Shown: positions 34,223 to 44,358, counted from the stretch's first letter. The stretch is DNA of 64,000 nt from Metabacillus crassostreae (GCF_016908395.1 NZ_JAFBDU010000003.1:248001-312000); one strand, 5' to 3'. Program-made: numbers and translations. Notes: generated by a model from the sequence alone, not told the origin.

Positions 34223-34558
34223 TTTATATGACTCCCTTCGTTTTAAAAATATTTATTTTATATTACACTATTGTCATTCATAACGATATTTTTTACAAGT
34301 TCTGAAAATTGGGTATGATAATAATGAACAGCAATCATAATAGGGCTGTTCATTTTTCATTATATATGAAGCTTTACAAATGATATAAAGTAAATGGAAA
34401 AGCGAATTACTTATCGTTGAATACACCTTAAGTAGAAAATAAACTCGACAAACACAATGAAACCGATTAAAATATTAGAAGGACTTGTTTTGTATCTTGT
34501 ATACCTTATTAATTGATACAATGAAAAATGATCTACATAGAGTAAGGGGGCTTTTATA
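34223..34558. other. Divergent gap yqgX / yqgW
   Basis: 336 bp. It holds a small hairpin TGAACAGC / GCTGTTCA at 34325-34352 followed by ATTTTTC on +, near a GGGTAT that could be a sigma-B -10 but lacks a matching -35. Nothing else is supported. Confidence 0.4.
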
Positions 34559-34732
34559 ATGGGCTTAGTAGTTATTTTTGCACTTGTAACCATTCTTGGG
34601 ATTTTTGGATTTATTCGTTCACTAAAGGACAAAAATCTTCTTGGTGCTTTTTTCGCATTCGGTACATTCGTTGTTTTCGGATGGTTTGCAGTAATGACTG
34701 TCATCCATCATGGCTTTCCAACTGCACACTAA
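34559..34732 (+). CDS. yqgW: DUF2759 membrane protein YqgW
   Basis: 57 residues, start MGLVVIFALVTILGIFGFIR, two membrane helices joined by SLKDKNLLG, ending HHGFPTAH. AAGGGGG ribosome site seven bases before the ATG. Conserved Bacillus protein of unknown function at its usual site. Confidence 0.8.
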   Translation: MGLVVIFALVTILGIFGFIRSLKDKNLLGAFFAFGTFVVFGWFAVMTVIHHGFPTAH

Positions 34733-34754
34733 ATTCAATTTAGAAATAGAAACA

Positions 34755-34800
34755 GAAGGCCTTTACCAATTCTAATGGTAAGGGCCTTCATTTATTTTTT
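34755..34800 (+). terminator. Terminator of yqgW
   Basis: GAAGGCCTTTACC / GGTAAGGGCCTTC (one G-T pair), then ATTTATTTTTTT. Confidence 0.82.
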
Positions 34801-34808
34801 TAATCGCT

Positions 34809-34848
34809 AAAAACCCCCTCTTAGTAATAGATGCTAAGAGGGGGTTTA
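34809..34848 (-). terminator. Terminator of yqgU-yqgV
   Basis: AAACCCCCTCTTAG / CTAAGAGGGGGTTT, 14-bp GC-rich stem with TTTTTAGCG on the minus strand. Confidence 0.85.
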
Positions 34849-34858
34849 TCGTTTCTAA

Positions 34859-35182
34859 CTATCTATCTTCATCTTGAATTTGTTTATGAACACTTTCAAG
34901 CTTGCCTTCCATTGTTGATTTCTTGTCACGTCGATCGTCAATTCTTATATTTGTGGCTACTCTTTGCACGCCCTTGTTAAATGGAGCTTCATGAATATTT
35001 TGTATTACTTCTAATAAAGTATGTAACTCGCCTTCAATAATCGTATTCATAGGAGTAAGCTGATATTTGATCTTACCTTCTATTTCATAGTTCTTAAGAA
35101 TATGTTGGATATCTACAACATACTCACTTACACTTGGGGTACTTGTTCCTATTGGAATTACTGTTATGTCTACTATTGCCAA
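34859..35182 (-). CDS. yqgV: MTH1187-family thiamine-binding-type protein YqgV
   Basis: 107 residues of the YqgV/MTH1187 fold (DUF77): MAIVDITVIPIGTSTPSVSE, then YQLTPMNTIIEGELHTLLEV. Members bind thiamine or similar small ligands as tetramers; the physiological role is unsettled. 21 bp after yqgU in the same transcript. The last 15 residues are charged and probably disordered. Confidence 0.82.
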   Translation of the reverse strand: MAIVDITVIPIGTSTPSVSEYVVDIQHILKNYEIEGKIKYQLTPMNTIIEGELHTLLEVIQNIHEAPFNKGVQRVATNIRIDDRRDKKSTMEGKLESVHKQIQDEDR

Positions 35183-35203
35183 TTAACTCATCCCTCTCTA
35201 CAT

Positions 35204-36337
35204 CTAATTAAACGTGATTAATTCCTCGATACTTACTTTATTTAAGTTAATAATTTTTTCAAATCTTCCTCCATATAATGCATATTCCCCACTTGGAGAG
35301 AGTTTAATCGGTAAATTTTCAATTGATTGTATTAAAACATTTTTTTCTTCTGTTTTTGTGGAAAAACTCACCAATGAAAACTCAGTTTTTGCCTCATTTA
35401 CTTCTAACATATACAAAATATCTTTATTCAGATCCATATCAAGGTATGGCACAGACCAATCAGAATATAGTGATACTAGTCGTGTAGGCATTTCCATTAA
35501 TTGTTCGTTATTTTCATTATTGTAAAAGCGAACTGCTGCATCACCATTAGCATCCACTAATTCAATAGTTGATAAAAAGCCAGTGAAATTTGTGTTAGCA
35601 ACTACATGCTCAGCAATTAAAGTCTCTGATTGATTTTCAATATTATAAACAAACAGTGGAGCAGTTAGTGAAGGCTTTTCTTGATCCCATTTTAAATAAG
35701 AAACATGCTTTTCATCTAACCATTGTATAAAAGGTTGATGAATTTGATTTTTAGTCATTTTTTGATTATTAACATTCAAAACATATGTATCATAAGTCCA
35801 ATCCTCTTTAAAGCTCGATATAAAAAGCTGATCACCTTTGAGATGATTCCATATATAATTTAGTTCAAAGGATTCAATTCTTGTTGTATACAATAATTCA
35901 GCTTTTTCATTCACAATCACTAATTCAGCTTCGTAATTTGATGGACTTGTATGGATTAAAAACATATCATGATCTTCATTTGCCTCAACCTGCAAAATAG
36001 GAAATTCAGATTTATAAAATAGAGATGTTTTTCCTGTATGTATGTTGTATGTATGAACTTCTGAGCTTTGTGCATTATTTAAAATATATAAAATTGTGTT
36101 GTTATCTTTCCAATCAGCAACAGAATGAAATAAGGCCTCATTTATTTGTAACGGTGTTAGCACTTCTTCTCCAAAAAATTGAGGTGTAACCTCTTTTTTA
36201 TCGTTCGGAAGCTCCCTCATAGATGATAGCTCTTTATTATGTTCTTGTTGATGAGATGGAATACAGCCTGTTCCAAGTAATATGACTAACAAAAATAAGA
36301 AAATACATTTAGTTAATCTCATCAACGACAATTTCAC
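35204..36337 (-). CDS. yqgU: Lipoprotein YqgU, beta-propeller-like
   Basis: 377 residues. Signal peptide with lipobox LLGTGC (Cys25 would be lipidated), then a beta-rich extracellular domain with repeated strand patterns (NTILYILNNAQSSEVHTYNI, WDQEKPSLTAPLFVYNI, YALYGGRFE) that suggests a propeller. Function unknown. Upstream lies a family A element with a target duplication. Confidence 0.8.
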   Translation of the reverse strand: MKLSLMRLTKCIFLFLLVILLGTGCIPSHQQEHNKELSSMRELPNDKKEVTPQFFGEEVLTPLQINEALFHSVADWKDNNTILYILNNAQSSEVHTYNIHTGKTSLFYKSEFPILQVEANEDHDMFLIHTSPSNYEAELVIVNEKAELLYTTRIESFELNYIWNHLKGDQLFISSFKEDWTYDTYVLNVNNQKMTKNQIHQPFIQWLDEKHVSYLKWDQEKPSLTAPLFVYNIENQSETLIAEHVVANTNFTGFLSTIELVDANGDAAVRFYNNENNEQLMEMPTRLVSLYSDWSVPYLDMDLNKDILYMLEVNEAKTEFSLVSFSTKTEEKNVLIQSIENLPIKLSPSGEYALYGGRFEKIINLNKVSIEELITFN

Positions 36338-36439
36338 CCCTTTTCCTTCTTAACCATTATTATCATTAGGAGAATTAAATCATACTAATTATACGAATCA
36401 ACCACTATAATGTTCCAAGATTTTGAGATTTTATTTATT

Positions 36440-36641
36440 TAATTATTGGCTCTGTTAAACTTTGTTGTTGATTTCCGTTACAGGCATTCGCTTTCCGCGG
36501 GCGGTCCGGGAGCCTCCTCGTAAGCTGCGCGCCTGTGGGGTCTCCCTTTGACACGCTTCTCTAAGCAGGAGTCTCATATATTCACCTCCAATCAACAATG
36601 TGCTAAAAATCAACATTAACCTTTAACATAGCCTAATTATT
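36440..36641. mobile_element. MITE-like element A1 with 8-bp target duplication
   Basis: 186 bp (36448-36633) with imperfect inverted ends: GGCTCTGTTAAACTTTGTTG at the left, CCTTTAACATAGCC at the right. It is flanked by the direct repeat TAATTATT (36440-36447 and 36634-36641). Inside sits the GC-rich palindromic core TTGATT...CTTTCCGCGG...AATCAA (36468-36594). No ORF. The ends and 8-bp duplication recall IS6-type elements. It lies in the gap between yqgT and yqgU. Confidence 0.75.
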
Positions 36642-36730
36642 AGGCATTCATGTGCTTTCCATTTTCCATTCTCTCTTTTAAAGCAAGCTCGGACATAAAA
36701 TTAGCTTTATAAAAATACTATGCCTCATAA

Positions 36731-36761
36731 AGGGACTAAGGTAAACAATACCAAAGTCCCT
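36731..36761 (-). terminator. Terminator of yqgT
   Basis: AGGGACT-aa-GGTA / TACC-aa-AGTCCCT stem, followed by TTATGAGG on the minus strand; weak U-tract. Confidence 0.6.
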
Positions 36762-36770
36762 AAAGTATGA

Positions 36771-37868
36771 TTACATATATAATGCTGCTAGAAAAATACC
36801 TTTGCTTTTACAATAGATATCATCAAATTGATCAAAAGGTAATGGATTTTCACCCATACCTAATTCTATCGTGTATCCTGCTTTTCTCCAATCATTTACA
36901 AACCAATCGCGGAACCCTGCATGACTGTCAATATCTCGCACTGCTTTATACCCGCTATGTTTTACAAATTCTCTTACGATAGCCTCAGCTTCTTCAGGTT
37001 CTTTTCTGAGATAACCCCAATAAATTTCTTCTCCTTGTGTATGAAAAGCTAACACTCGGTCAAACTGATTGTTTTTAACAAGCTCAGCAAGAGCAACTGC
37101 CTCAGGTTCAGTTAATGGTGCATCACCTGGATAATCTCTAGGCGCAGGTGCTTTTGGACGTTTACGTGCTTTTTCAATCTCCCACTTTGCTGGGTACTGA
37201 TTATTTAAATCGATTCCTCTAATATTTGCCTTCCACTGGGAAAAATCAATGCTTAAGTCATTCATTTGTAAAAGTGATGGCTCATACTCAATAGTATCAG
37301 GAAGACCATTTAACACAAGATCCACACCGTCTGGGTTTACCATTGGCACAACTGATAATGTTGTATCATGATAAAGCTCTAAACACGAATGACCTTCTAA
37401 ATGCTTTCCACCCACGATAGCCTTCAAATAATCCTGTAGCCAATGCATAATTACACTTGTTGTGATCCATTCATTGGCATGAAAAGCTCCATTCATATGA
37501 ATCTTCTTTTTGCCATGACCAATTGTTAATTCATAAATTGGTTTATTCAAAACACTATATCCAATCACGTTTTTATTTATAAAAGGATACATTAATGTCA
37601 GTTTCTCAATATCACGTTCTAATTCATCAGAATCATAAGGCTTTTTAGTCATTATAGCCTGTGATTTTTCCTGACTGTCATCATATTCTATATACAAACT
37701 ATTTAGAATGTAATCTAGACAAGCATCTGGTAAATAAATAGTTGTATCTTCTTTTATGAAATCATTATTTCGTATATCTGAATTACAATCTACAAGAAGC
37801 TGTTCATTAAGCTTAACTTGATTTGCGAGTTCTTCTATAGTGATTGCACTCTTAACGCGAACAAACAT
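36771..37868 (-). CDS. yqgT: M14 metallopeptidase, gamma-D-glutamyl-meso-diaminopimelate peptidase type
   Basis: 365 residues from ATG 37868 (GGGGGT upstream; ATG 37883 lies before it). A LysM-like N-terminal segment (ITIEELANQV...) is followed by a zinc carboxypeptidase domain: HANEW zinc motif, VPMVNPDGVDLV, GIDLNNQYPA, LAFHTQGEE and the catalytic Glu in YTIELGMGENP. It cleaves the D-Glu/DAP bond of wall stem peptides, acting in wall recycling or spore-related lysis. No signal peptide. Confidence 0.87.
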   Translation of the reverse strand: MFVRVKSAITIEELANQVKLNEQLLVDCNSDIRNNDFIKEDTTIYLPDACLDYILNSLYIEYDDSQEKSQAIMTKKPYDSDELERDIEKLTLMYPFINKNVIGYSVLNKPIYELTIGHGKKKIHMNGAFHANEWITTSVIMHWLQDYLKAIVGGKHLEGHSCLELYHDTTLSVVPMVNPDGVDLVLNGLPDTIEYEPSLLQMNDLSIDFSQWKANIRGIDLNNQYPAKWEIEKARKRPKAPAPRDYPGDAPLTEPEAVALAELVKNNQFDRVLAFHTQGEEIYWGYLRKEPEEAEAIVREFVKHSGYKAVRDIDSHAGFRDWFVNDWRKAGYTIELGMGENPLPFDQFDDIYCKSKGIFLAALYM

Positions 37869-37966
37869 CCATTTAACCCCCATTAGCCTATTTACTATTA
37901 GCTTATGAAACGTCTGTTAGATTGTTGTTATTTTTATATTGAATTCTACTGAAGTTTTTTCATATG

Positions 37967-38030
37967 AAAAAAGGCTGACTAGTAAGAAATCCCCCACTGA
38001 TTGCGGAAGGTTCTTACTTAGTCAGCCTTA
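37967..38030 (-). terminator. Terminator of yqgS
   Basis: AAGGCTGACT...GTAAGAA / TTCTTAC...AGTCAGCCTT arms, then TTTTTTCAT on the minus strand. Confidence 0.8.
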
Positions 38031-38034
38031 ATTG

Positions 38035-39939
38035 CTAATTATTTGTATTTTCAGCTTTCTCGGTTGCTTCTGTTTCAACTTCAGCATTTTTTTCATAAAA
38101 ACGTAACAAGTCACCGTAAATGATCTCATCTGAGTAATTTAACTCTTGCTTTGCTTTTTCCATATAAGGATCACATATAGCTTGATCTGCAGGTTGACCA
38201 GTTTGTTTATCATAACAAATTCCTCTTGTATACACATTGTTTTCTGTAATGAAGCTTCCATCTCTCAGTACTGTAAATGAAAGTTTATCATCAGAAAATA
38301 CATCTGTACCAAATTGAATTTGTTCACTTGTATCAATTCCAAGTAAACTCATAATCGTTGGACGAATATCAATTTGACCTGAAACTTTAGAGATTGTTTG
38401 CGGATCTTGATCTGTTACACCTGGAATATGCACAATAAATGGTACACGTTGTAGTTGAACAACTTCAAATGGTGTAACTTCTTTTCCTAAAAATTTCCCC
38501 ATTGCTACATTATGATTTTCTGAAATACCATAATGATCACCGTATAAAATAATGATTGAATTTTCATATACATCTGTTTCTTTTAATGATTCTATAAAAC
38601 GTTTAACACCTTCATCCATATATCGAACTGTTGGAATGTATTGGTTTAACGTTTTGCTATTTGAATCAAATTCATCAATGAAACGATCTTCTTCTCCTAA
38701 TTCAAATGGGAAATGGTTTGTTAAAGTGATCAGCCTAGTGTAAAAAGGCTGTGGTAAATCATCCATATGTTGAACTGACTGTTCAAAGAAATCAATATCC
38801 TTTAAACCCCATCCAATTGAATTTTCTTCTGTTACATTATAGTCATTTACATCAAAAAAGCGATCATATCCAAATGTTTTGTACATTAAATCACGATTCC
38901 AGAAGCTTTTGTTGTTCGCATGGAAAACCGTACTATAGTATCCATGATCTTTTAACAATTCTGGTGTTGCATGATATTCATTATTACTGTTTGTAAAGAA
39001 TACAGCACCACGACCTAGTGGATATAGAGAGTTATCAACGATAAATTCTGAATCAGATGTTTTACCTTGACCAGTTTGGTGGTAGAAATTATCGAAATAA
39101 TAACTTTCATTTATTAAATCATTTAAATATGGTGTGATTTCTTCACCATTTAATTTTTCGTTAATTACAAAGCTTTGTAATGATTCAAGTGATAATAATA
39201 TAACATTACGTCCCTCTGCAATACCCTTTAGATCTTCCTCTGAATCCTTACGGTTAGCATTAACGTAGTTTTCAATTTCAGTTAAATTATCACTATCCGC
39301 TAATGCACGCTGTGCAGAAGTTTTCGATTGTAAGAATGCATCGTAAATATGAAAGTTGTATACACTGATATTTTTAACTAACATCTCACGATCAAAAGAG
39401 CGAGTTAGTAATTGTGGACGCTCTGTTTCTGCTAATCCTAAATTAAAGAAGAATACAGCAGCTACCAATAAGAAATAAGCAGATTTTTCTTTTCTCGTTA
39501 GTAATGATGTCGAACGGAAGGTTGGTTTTTTAAGCAACCAATATAAAATTCCTAAGTCAACAAACATTAACAAATCAGTCGGTAAAAATAAACTTGTGAT
39601 ACTGCTTCCTAAATCCCCCATATTGCTTGTCTGAAATAAAACAGGAATTGTTAAGAAGTCATTAAAAAAGCGATAAAAAACCATGTTAGATATTAAAAGA
39701 ACTGTAACAAAAATACTTGCTCCAAATATATAACGGTTTCGATTTTTTTCCTTCATAAAAAGCCCAATACCAAAAATCAGTAATAAAAAGCTCAATGGGT
39801 TTATGAATAAAATAAATTCTTGTGTGAAATTTTCAATTTTTATATCAAAACTAGTTTTATAGACAATATATGTTTTTAGCCATAGTAGTAATGTTGCTAT
39901 AAGTAAAAACGATATTTTCGAAAAAGATTTCTTACGCAT
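38035..39939 (-). CDS. yqgS: Lipoteichoic acid synthase family protein YqgS
   Basis: 634 residues: five N-terminal membrane helices (about 8-170) and an extracellular sulfatase-fold domain. Glu252 (LLSLESLQ) and catalytic Thr294 (GQGKTSDSE) are present, as are the YGDHYG metal site and HIPG. It polymerises or primes glycerol phosphate from phosphatidylglycerol for lipoteichoic acid; YqgS is one of four B. subtilis paralogues. Acidic, Glu/Asn-rich C-terminus. A family B repeat starts 50 bp upstream of the ATG. Confidence 0.88.
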   Translation of the reverse strand: MRKKSFSKISFLLIATLLLWLKTYIVYKTSFDIKIENFTQEFILFINPLSFLLLIFGIGLFMKEKNRNRYIFGASIFVTVLLISNMVFYRFFNDFLTIPVLFQTSNMGDLGSSITSLFLPTDLLMFVDLGILYWLLKKPTFRSTSLLTRKEKSAYFLLVAAVFFFNLGLAETERPQLLTRSFDREMLVKNISVYNFHIYDAFLQSKTSAQRALADSDNLTEIENYVNANRKDSEEDLKGIAEGRNVILLSLESLQSFVINEKLNGEEITPYLNDLINESYYFDNFYHQTGQGKTSDSEFIVDNSLYPLGRGAVFFTNSNNEYHATPELLKDHGYYSTVFHANNKSFWNRDLMYKTFGYDRFFDVNDYNVTEENSIGWGLKDIDFFEQSVQHMDDLPQPFYTRLITLTNHFPFELGEEDRFIDEFDSNSKTLNQYIPTVRYMDEGVKRFIESLKETDVYENSIIILYGDHYGISENHNVAMGKFLGKEVTPFEVVQLQRVPFIVHIPGVTDQDPQTISKVSGQIDIRPTIMSLLGIDTSEQIQFGTDVFSDDKLSFTVLRDGSFITENNVYTRGICYDKQTGQPADQAICDPYMEKAKQELNYSDEIIYGDLLRFYEKNAEVETEATEKAENTNN

Positions 39940-39988
39940 GATTTTACCTCCTCATCCCTTGGGACAAATACGCTTTCCTTTTATCTTT

Positions 39989-40150
39989 GGTTCTTTTCTC
40001 TAAGATTGTTACCAATTGTTCTATATATGCTGTAAGAACATTGGTTTTATATCCATAATAGCTACTAATCTAAAAAGAAGAGATGCCTCAACGCTTTATA
40101 AAGTACTGTTTTCTTCAGTTGAAAAAGCAACAAAGCTTACGAAAACAGCC
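39989..40150. mobile_element. Repeat family B copy upstream of yqgS
   Basis: 162 bp starting GGTTCTTTTCTCTAAGATTG and ending AAGCTTACGAAAACAGCC, with the family's internal AGAGATGCC block. No ORF. No clear target duplication (TTATCTTT / TAGCTGTA). It fills part of the 476-bp gap yqgS-glcK; the rest is featureless apart from the glcK terminator. Confidence 0.65.
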
Positions 40151-40373
40151 TAGCTGTAAAAATTTCCATTTATTAGGTTGATGTTTGAACAACTAAATCA
40201 TATCTTAATACTTCTTTTACAAAAAATCAATCATTTTTAATATTCTCCTTACAATAGCCTGGTAGAATTATAATGTTAAGCTTATTCTTTCTTCCCTATT
40301 ATTAGACGTATGAAACAATAAAAAGTTTCATATTGTTCTAAAGTAAAAATTTTCAGTTTATTTATGAAAATGA

Positions 40374-40402
40374 AAAAGAGCATTCAATTAGTAGAATGCT
40401 CC
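40374..40402 (-). terminator. Terminator of glcK
   Basis: GAGCATTC / GAATGCTC with an 8-nt loop, then TTTTTCATTTTC on the minus strand. Confidence 0.8.
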
Positions 40403-40415
40403 TTCTCATTATTGA

Positions 40416-41375
40416 TTATTGATTATTCATTAACTTCGTTTTAGCTAACCATGCTCCACCGATGACACCAGCATCATTTCCAAGAGTAGCAATTGTAATT
40501 GTTGCTGCAGCTCCCACTCTTGGGAACGCGAATCGTTTAAAATGTTTTTCAACTTTAGAAATAAGTTTGTCTCCTGCTTTAGAGACCCCACCACCGATAA
40601 CAATTTTTTCTGGGTTTAAACTATTAGACACATTTGCAAGCATTAATCCTAATTGGAATGTTACATAGTCAATTACTTCTTCTGCAAGAGAATCGCCTTG
40701 ATTAGCTGCATCAAATACATCCTTTGATGATAAATCGGCAAATTCTTTAAGGATACTATCATTGTCTGTTAATTCTAGTTTCTCCTTAGCAATTCTTACA
40801 ATACCAGTTGCAGAAGCTATAGTTTCAATACATCCTGTTTTTCCACATCCACATAGAGCTCCACCTTCAGGAACAACTGTAATGTGGCCAATTTCGCCAC
40901 CTGCGCCATTCACACCGTGGATTACATCTCCATTAGATATGAGTCCACCTCCAACACCTGTACCAAGGGTAACACAAATAATATCTTTTGCTCCGTCACC
41001 TGCCCCCTTCCACATCTCACCAAGTGCTGCTATATTTGCATCATTATCAACAACAGCAGGTAATCCTGTTTCTAGTTCAAGATGAGCGCGCAACGGATAG
41101 TTTACCCAACCTAGATTTGGCGTTTCATAGATAAGCCCATTCTCTAAATCAACAGGACCAGGAGCTCCCATTCCAATTCCTGAAAGCTTAGATTTTTCTA
41201 ATCCTAGCTCTTCAAGCTTTGAATCAATTGCTTTTGCAATATCTGTTGTAATATGTGTACCAGTCTTATCAGTAGGAATTTCCCACTTCTCAATAATCTC
41301 TCCATAATAATTAATAAAAGCCATCTTAATTGTAGTTCCACCTAAATCAATACCTACTAACCATTTTTCGTTCAT
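40416..41375 (-). CDS. glcK: Glucokinase (ROK family)
   Basis: 319 residues from ATG 41375 (AGGTG six bases upstream; the GTG at 41384 overlaps that site). N-terminal phosphate loop [31 protein letters not shown], the ROK zinc cluster [10 protein letters not shown] and GGGVS. Phosphorylates cytoplasmic glucose with ATP. Transcribed after yqgQ with 89 bp between. Confidence 0.92.
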   Translation of the reverse strand: MNEKWLVGIDLGGTTIKMAFINYYGEIIEKWEIPTDKTGTHITTDIAKAIDSKLEELGLEKSKLSGIGMGAPGPVDLENGLIYETPNLGWVNYPLRAHLELETGLPAVVDNDANIAALGEMWKGAGDGAKDIICVTLGTGVGGGLISNGDVIHGVNGAGGEIGHITVVPEGGALCGCGKTGCIETIASATGIVRIAKEKLELTDNDSILKEFADLSSKDVFDAANQGDSLAEEVIDYVTFQLGLMLANVSNSLNPEKIVIGGGVSKAGDKLISKVEKHFKRFAFPRVGAAATITIATLGNDAGVIGGAWLAKTKLMNNQ

Positions 41376-41463
41376 TAATATCACCTTTTTCTTCTATTAT
41401 ATATACCCTCAAGAAATCGTTTTCATTTCGAACCTAATTACCCTTTAAATTTGGTACGGAGTA

Positions 41464-41658
41464 TTAGCTCTTTAGCTTTTGGACTTCTTGTCTTAAAAGA
41501 AGTATTGCCATTTGAAAATCTTTTGGTTCTATGATATTTGACTCATACAGTTGTCTTACTTCTTCTTCCATTAGCTCTAAATCGGCAATTCTATCTCCTA
41601 TGTAAATGATCGTCCCATATTTCTTTAATAGCTGCTGTACATCATAAATCGACTTCAT
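41464..41658 (-). CDS. yqgQ: YqgQ family protein (DUF910)
   Basis: 64 residues from ATG 41658 (AGGTG five bases upstream). MKSIYDVQQLLKKYGTIIYI, GDRIADLELM and two helices rich in Glu and Leu: the small three-helix YqgQ fold thought to bind nucleic acid. Conserved immediately before glcK. Confidence 0.82.
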   Translation of the reverse strand: MKSIYDVQQLLKKYGTIIYIGDRIADLELMEEEVRQLYESNIIEPKDFQMAILLLRQEVQKLKS

Positions 41659-41993
41659 GTGATCACCTACTTGCCCTTTATCAATTACTTCAAACAACTT
41701 TCTTACCTCTACTCTACTATAAAGTATAAAGAAAATGAAAAATGCGTCAAGAAAACGTTTAAAAATTGGTCATTTAACTTAAGAATCAGTATTTCAGTAT
41801 CTAATATACAATATTTCAATATAGAATTCTAAAAAGTATCAATCAGATAAAATAAGGGTTTATAACATAACTAGTTATCAAAATATCGAATTTGTCAGAA
41901 TAATTTATTTTTTCTAAAAAATATATTGATTTTTCTTTCCTACCAAGTTTAAAATAGGAATACTTATTAGGAAATATTAGGAGGATCAACTCA
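41659..41993. other. Divergent gap yqgQ / cstA
   Basis: 335 bp of AT-rich sequence. cstA has an AGGAGG ribosome site. No riboswitch, repeat or convincing operator is seen. Confidence 0.4.
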
Positions 41994-43424
41994 ATGATAT
42001 CATTTATTTTATCAGTACTAGCATTAATAGTAGGTTATTTTCTTTATTCAAAAGTTGTAGAACGGATATTTGGAATTGACGATCAACGTATTACCCCTGC
42101 TTACTCAAAATCTGATGGGCTAGATTATACACCGATGAGCTGGATTAAAGCTTCTTTAATCCAATTATTGAATATTGCAGGCTTAGGACCTATTTTCGGG
42201 GCAATTTTAGGTGCTTTATATGGACCTGTTGCATTTATTTGGATCGTACTTGGATGTTTATTTGCAGGTGCAGTTCATGATTATTTTTCAGGAATGCTTT
42301 CAGTTAAACATGGTGGGGAGCAATTTCCTACACTTGTTGGTCGATATTTAGGAAAATACGTAAAATCTGTTATTAATGTGATTTCACTTATTTTAATGAT
42401 TCTTGTAGCTGCAGCATTTACAGCAGGACCTGCTCAGCTAGTTGAACAGCTTACACCATTAAGCTATTCCGCTTCATTAATCTTAATATTTGTTTATTTT
42501 GTTTTAGCTGCAATTCTTCCTATAAATAAACTTATTGGAAAAATATATCCAATCTTTGGTTTAGTACTGATTATAATGGCTGTTTCCATTGGTTTTGCTT
42601 TATTCTTTATGGATCACTCTATTCCAAATATCACATTGGAAAATCTTCACCCTGGAGAAATTCCAATTTGGCCTTTATTGATGGTTACTATTTCCTGTGG
42701 AGCTATTTCAGGTTTTCATAGTACACAAAGCCCAATTTTAGCAAGAACATTAAAGAAAGAAAGTGATGGTCGAAAAGTATTCTTTGGTGCAATGGTTGCA
42801 GAGGGAATTATTGCTCTAATATGGGCAGCAGCAGGTATGACATTCTTTGGTGGTCCAGATGGGCTACAAGGTGCTTTAGCAAATGGGGGAACTGCTGGAG
42901 TTGTTAATGAAATAAGCAAAACAACTTTAGGTCAATTTGGTGGTATTCTTGCTATTCTAGGTGTTATTATTCTTCCAATAACTACGGGTGATACTGCATT
43001 AAGATCATCAAGAATGATTTTGGTTGAGTTATTGAGTAAGTTTGGCAATTTTGATTCTAAAATGAAAACCATTTTAATGACGATCCCTGTTGTGATTCCA
43101 ACATATCTATTAACTCAAATGGACTATTCTTTCTTGTGGCGTTATGTTGGTTGGACAAACCAGGTTGTTGCTACTGTGATGCTTTGGACTGCAGCTATGT
43201 TTTTATTGCAAAATAAGAAGTTCCATTGGATTTGCAGCTTGCCTGCATTATTTATGACAGCAGTTACAAGCTCATATATTTTCTATGCACCTGAAGGATT
43301 TCATTTATCTTATGGAACATCGATGATTTGCGGATCAATCATTTTTGTTTCTGTACTAGCATGGTTTATCTATCAGCTTAAAAGAAATAAAAATACAAAC
43401 ATTCCGCTAGATAATGTGGCTTAA
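41994..43424 (+). CDS. cstA: CstA-family peptide/pyruvate transporter
   Basis: 476 residues, about 13 membrane helices; short form of carbon starvation protein A. Typical motifs: YSKVVERIFGIDD, NIAGLGPIFGAILGALYGP, GAVHDYFSGMLS, GAISGFHSTQSPILAR and ITTGDTALRSSRM. Takes up peptides or pyruvate when carbon is short. It is inserted in a stretch (yqgQ-gluP) that is tighter in B. subtilis, with repeats on its 3' side. Confidence 0.88.
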   Translation: MISFILSVLALIVGYFLYSKVVERIFGIDDQRITPAYSKSDGLDYTPMSWIKASLIQLLNIAGLGPIFGAILGALYGPVAFIWIVLGCLFAGAVHDYFSGMLSVKHGGEQFPTLVGRYLGKYVKSVINVISLILMILVAAAFTAGPAQLVEQLTPLSYSASLILIFVYFVLAAILPINKLIGKIYPIFGLVLIIMAVSIGFALFFMDHSIPNITLENLHPGEIPIWPLLMVTISCGAISGFHSTQSPILARTLKKESDGRKVFFGAMVAEGIIALIWAAAGMTFFGGPDGLQGALANGGTAGVVNEISKTTLGQFGGILAILGVIILPITTGDTALRSSRMILVELLSKFGNFDSKMKTILMTIPVVIPTYLLTQMDYSFLWRYVGWTNQVVATVMLWTAAMFLLQNKKFHWICSLPALFMTAVTSSYIFYAPEGFHLSYGTSMICGSIIFVSVLAWFIYQLKRNKNTNIPLDNVA

Positions 43425-43436
43425 CATTAAAGTAAT

Positions 43437-43631
43437 AGACTGTTTTCCATTCATATAAATTGTTAGGTAGTAATTAGTTCGTTCCATTTCGCTCCAGACA
43501 CTGCTTTCCGCGGGGAGGAAGTCATGCCTCCTCGGCTTCGCCTGTGGGGTCTCGACCTTCCCTAACCACCCGCAGGAGTCAGTGTCTTCAGCTCCATTAC
43601 ACTATAACAATAATCATTGAGAAAACAGTTA
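43437..43631. repeat. GC-rich palindromic repeat A2
   Basis: AT-rich outer arms (AGACTGTTTTC...AATTGTT and AACAATAATC...GAAAACAGT) enclose a GC-rich core (43490-43600) with CTTTCCGCGGGGAGG, CTGTGGGGTCTCG and CGCAGGAGTCAGTG. The core matches A1 and A3 in motif order. Non-coding. Confidence 0.65.
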
Positions 43632-43634
43632 GAC

Positions 43635-43679
43635 AAAAAACCAGAGAAAATCATATTATATGAGTTACTCTGGTTTTTT
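43635..43679 (+). terminator. Terminator of cstA
   Basis: AAAAAACCAGAG / CTCTGGTTTTTT with an inner TCATATTATATGA stem; it lies after the A2 repeat, so the cstA message runs through A2. Confidence 0.8.
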
Positions 43680-43712
43680 GCTTTAAAATCATCGCTAGTA
43701 GTAATTTATTAT

Positions 43713-43867
43713 GGCTCTTTTCTGAAAGATTGTTGCTAATTGCCCTAATTATGCAGTAGAAACATTTTTTTTATAGCAAAATAGGTACGACCCTATGAAG
43801 AAAAGATGCCAGCATGCTTTTTTATACAGTGGAGTTGTTAAAAGAAACAATGTTTTCGAAAACAGCC
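43713..43867. mobile_element. Repeat family B copy downstream of cstA
   Basis: 155 bp, ends GGCTCTTTTCTGAAAGATTG and TGTTTTCGAAAACAGCC (inverted), internal AGAAAAGATGCC. Flanked by ATTAT on both sides, too short to prove a duplication. Non-coding. Confidence 0.68.
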
Positions 43868-44100
43868 ATTATAAAAAACTTATAAAAATCTATTATCTAA
43901 ACTATCTTCTGATACCATCCTACAAATTGACTTAATTATTTAGAGGATTAAATACTAATCAACTAAATTTCATTATGTTTTGAAGTAAAGATAGCACTAA
44001 GACTATTATGATATTGTCCGTCTACTTTACTTTTAAATATAACTAATTTTACAGAAAGCATTTCTGATTTTTACTACTTTTCAAACTAATACTATTTAGG

Positions 44101-44226
44101 TTGATTGTAACGGAAGGTGTGAGACTCCTGCGGGTGCAGCGGGACAGGTGAGACCCCGGAGGCGCTGTGCGCTGAGGAGGCTCACCGCCCGCCCCGCGGA
44201 AAGCGAGCAACCTGGAGTGCAATCAA
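44101..44226. repeat. GC-rich palindromic repeat A3 (inverted orientation)
   Basis: 126 bp, ends TTGATTG / CAATCAA. It contains GAGACTCCTGCGGG, GGTGAGACCCC, GAGGAGGCTCACCGCCCGCC and CCGCGGAAAGCGAG, the reverse complement of the A1/A2 core. Strikingly GC-rich against its surroundings. The remainder of the 983-bp gap 43425-44407 has no gene. Confidence 0.72.
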
Positions 44227-44358
44227 CTCTCCTCAAAACTTGATAATTAGCGTATAAATCTGAAAACAGATTTTTATGGAATTAACTTTAATTAACACAA
44301 AAAATATGAATATTAAAGAGGTCAGTAATCTCTCTAAATTAAAGTTGAATAACTAAAC

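Noticed and set aside
34310-34345. Sigma-B promoter (GGGTAT) before yqgW
   Set aside because: No GTTT-type -35 at the required distance.
34411-34704. 97-codon minus-strand ORF
   Set aside because: Antisense to yqgW (DUF2759) on +, which has a good ribosome site, clear membrane helices and a terminator; the minus frame has no ribosome site or recognisable family.
39989-40150. Target duplication for this family B copy
   Set aside because: Flanking octamers TTATCTTT and TAGCTGTA do not match; only family membership is claimed.
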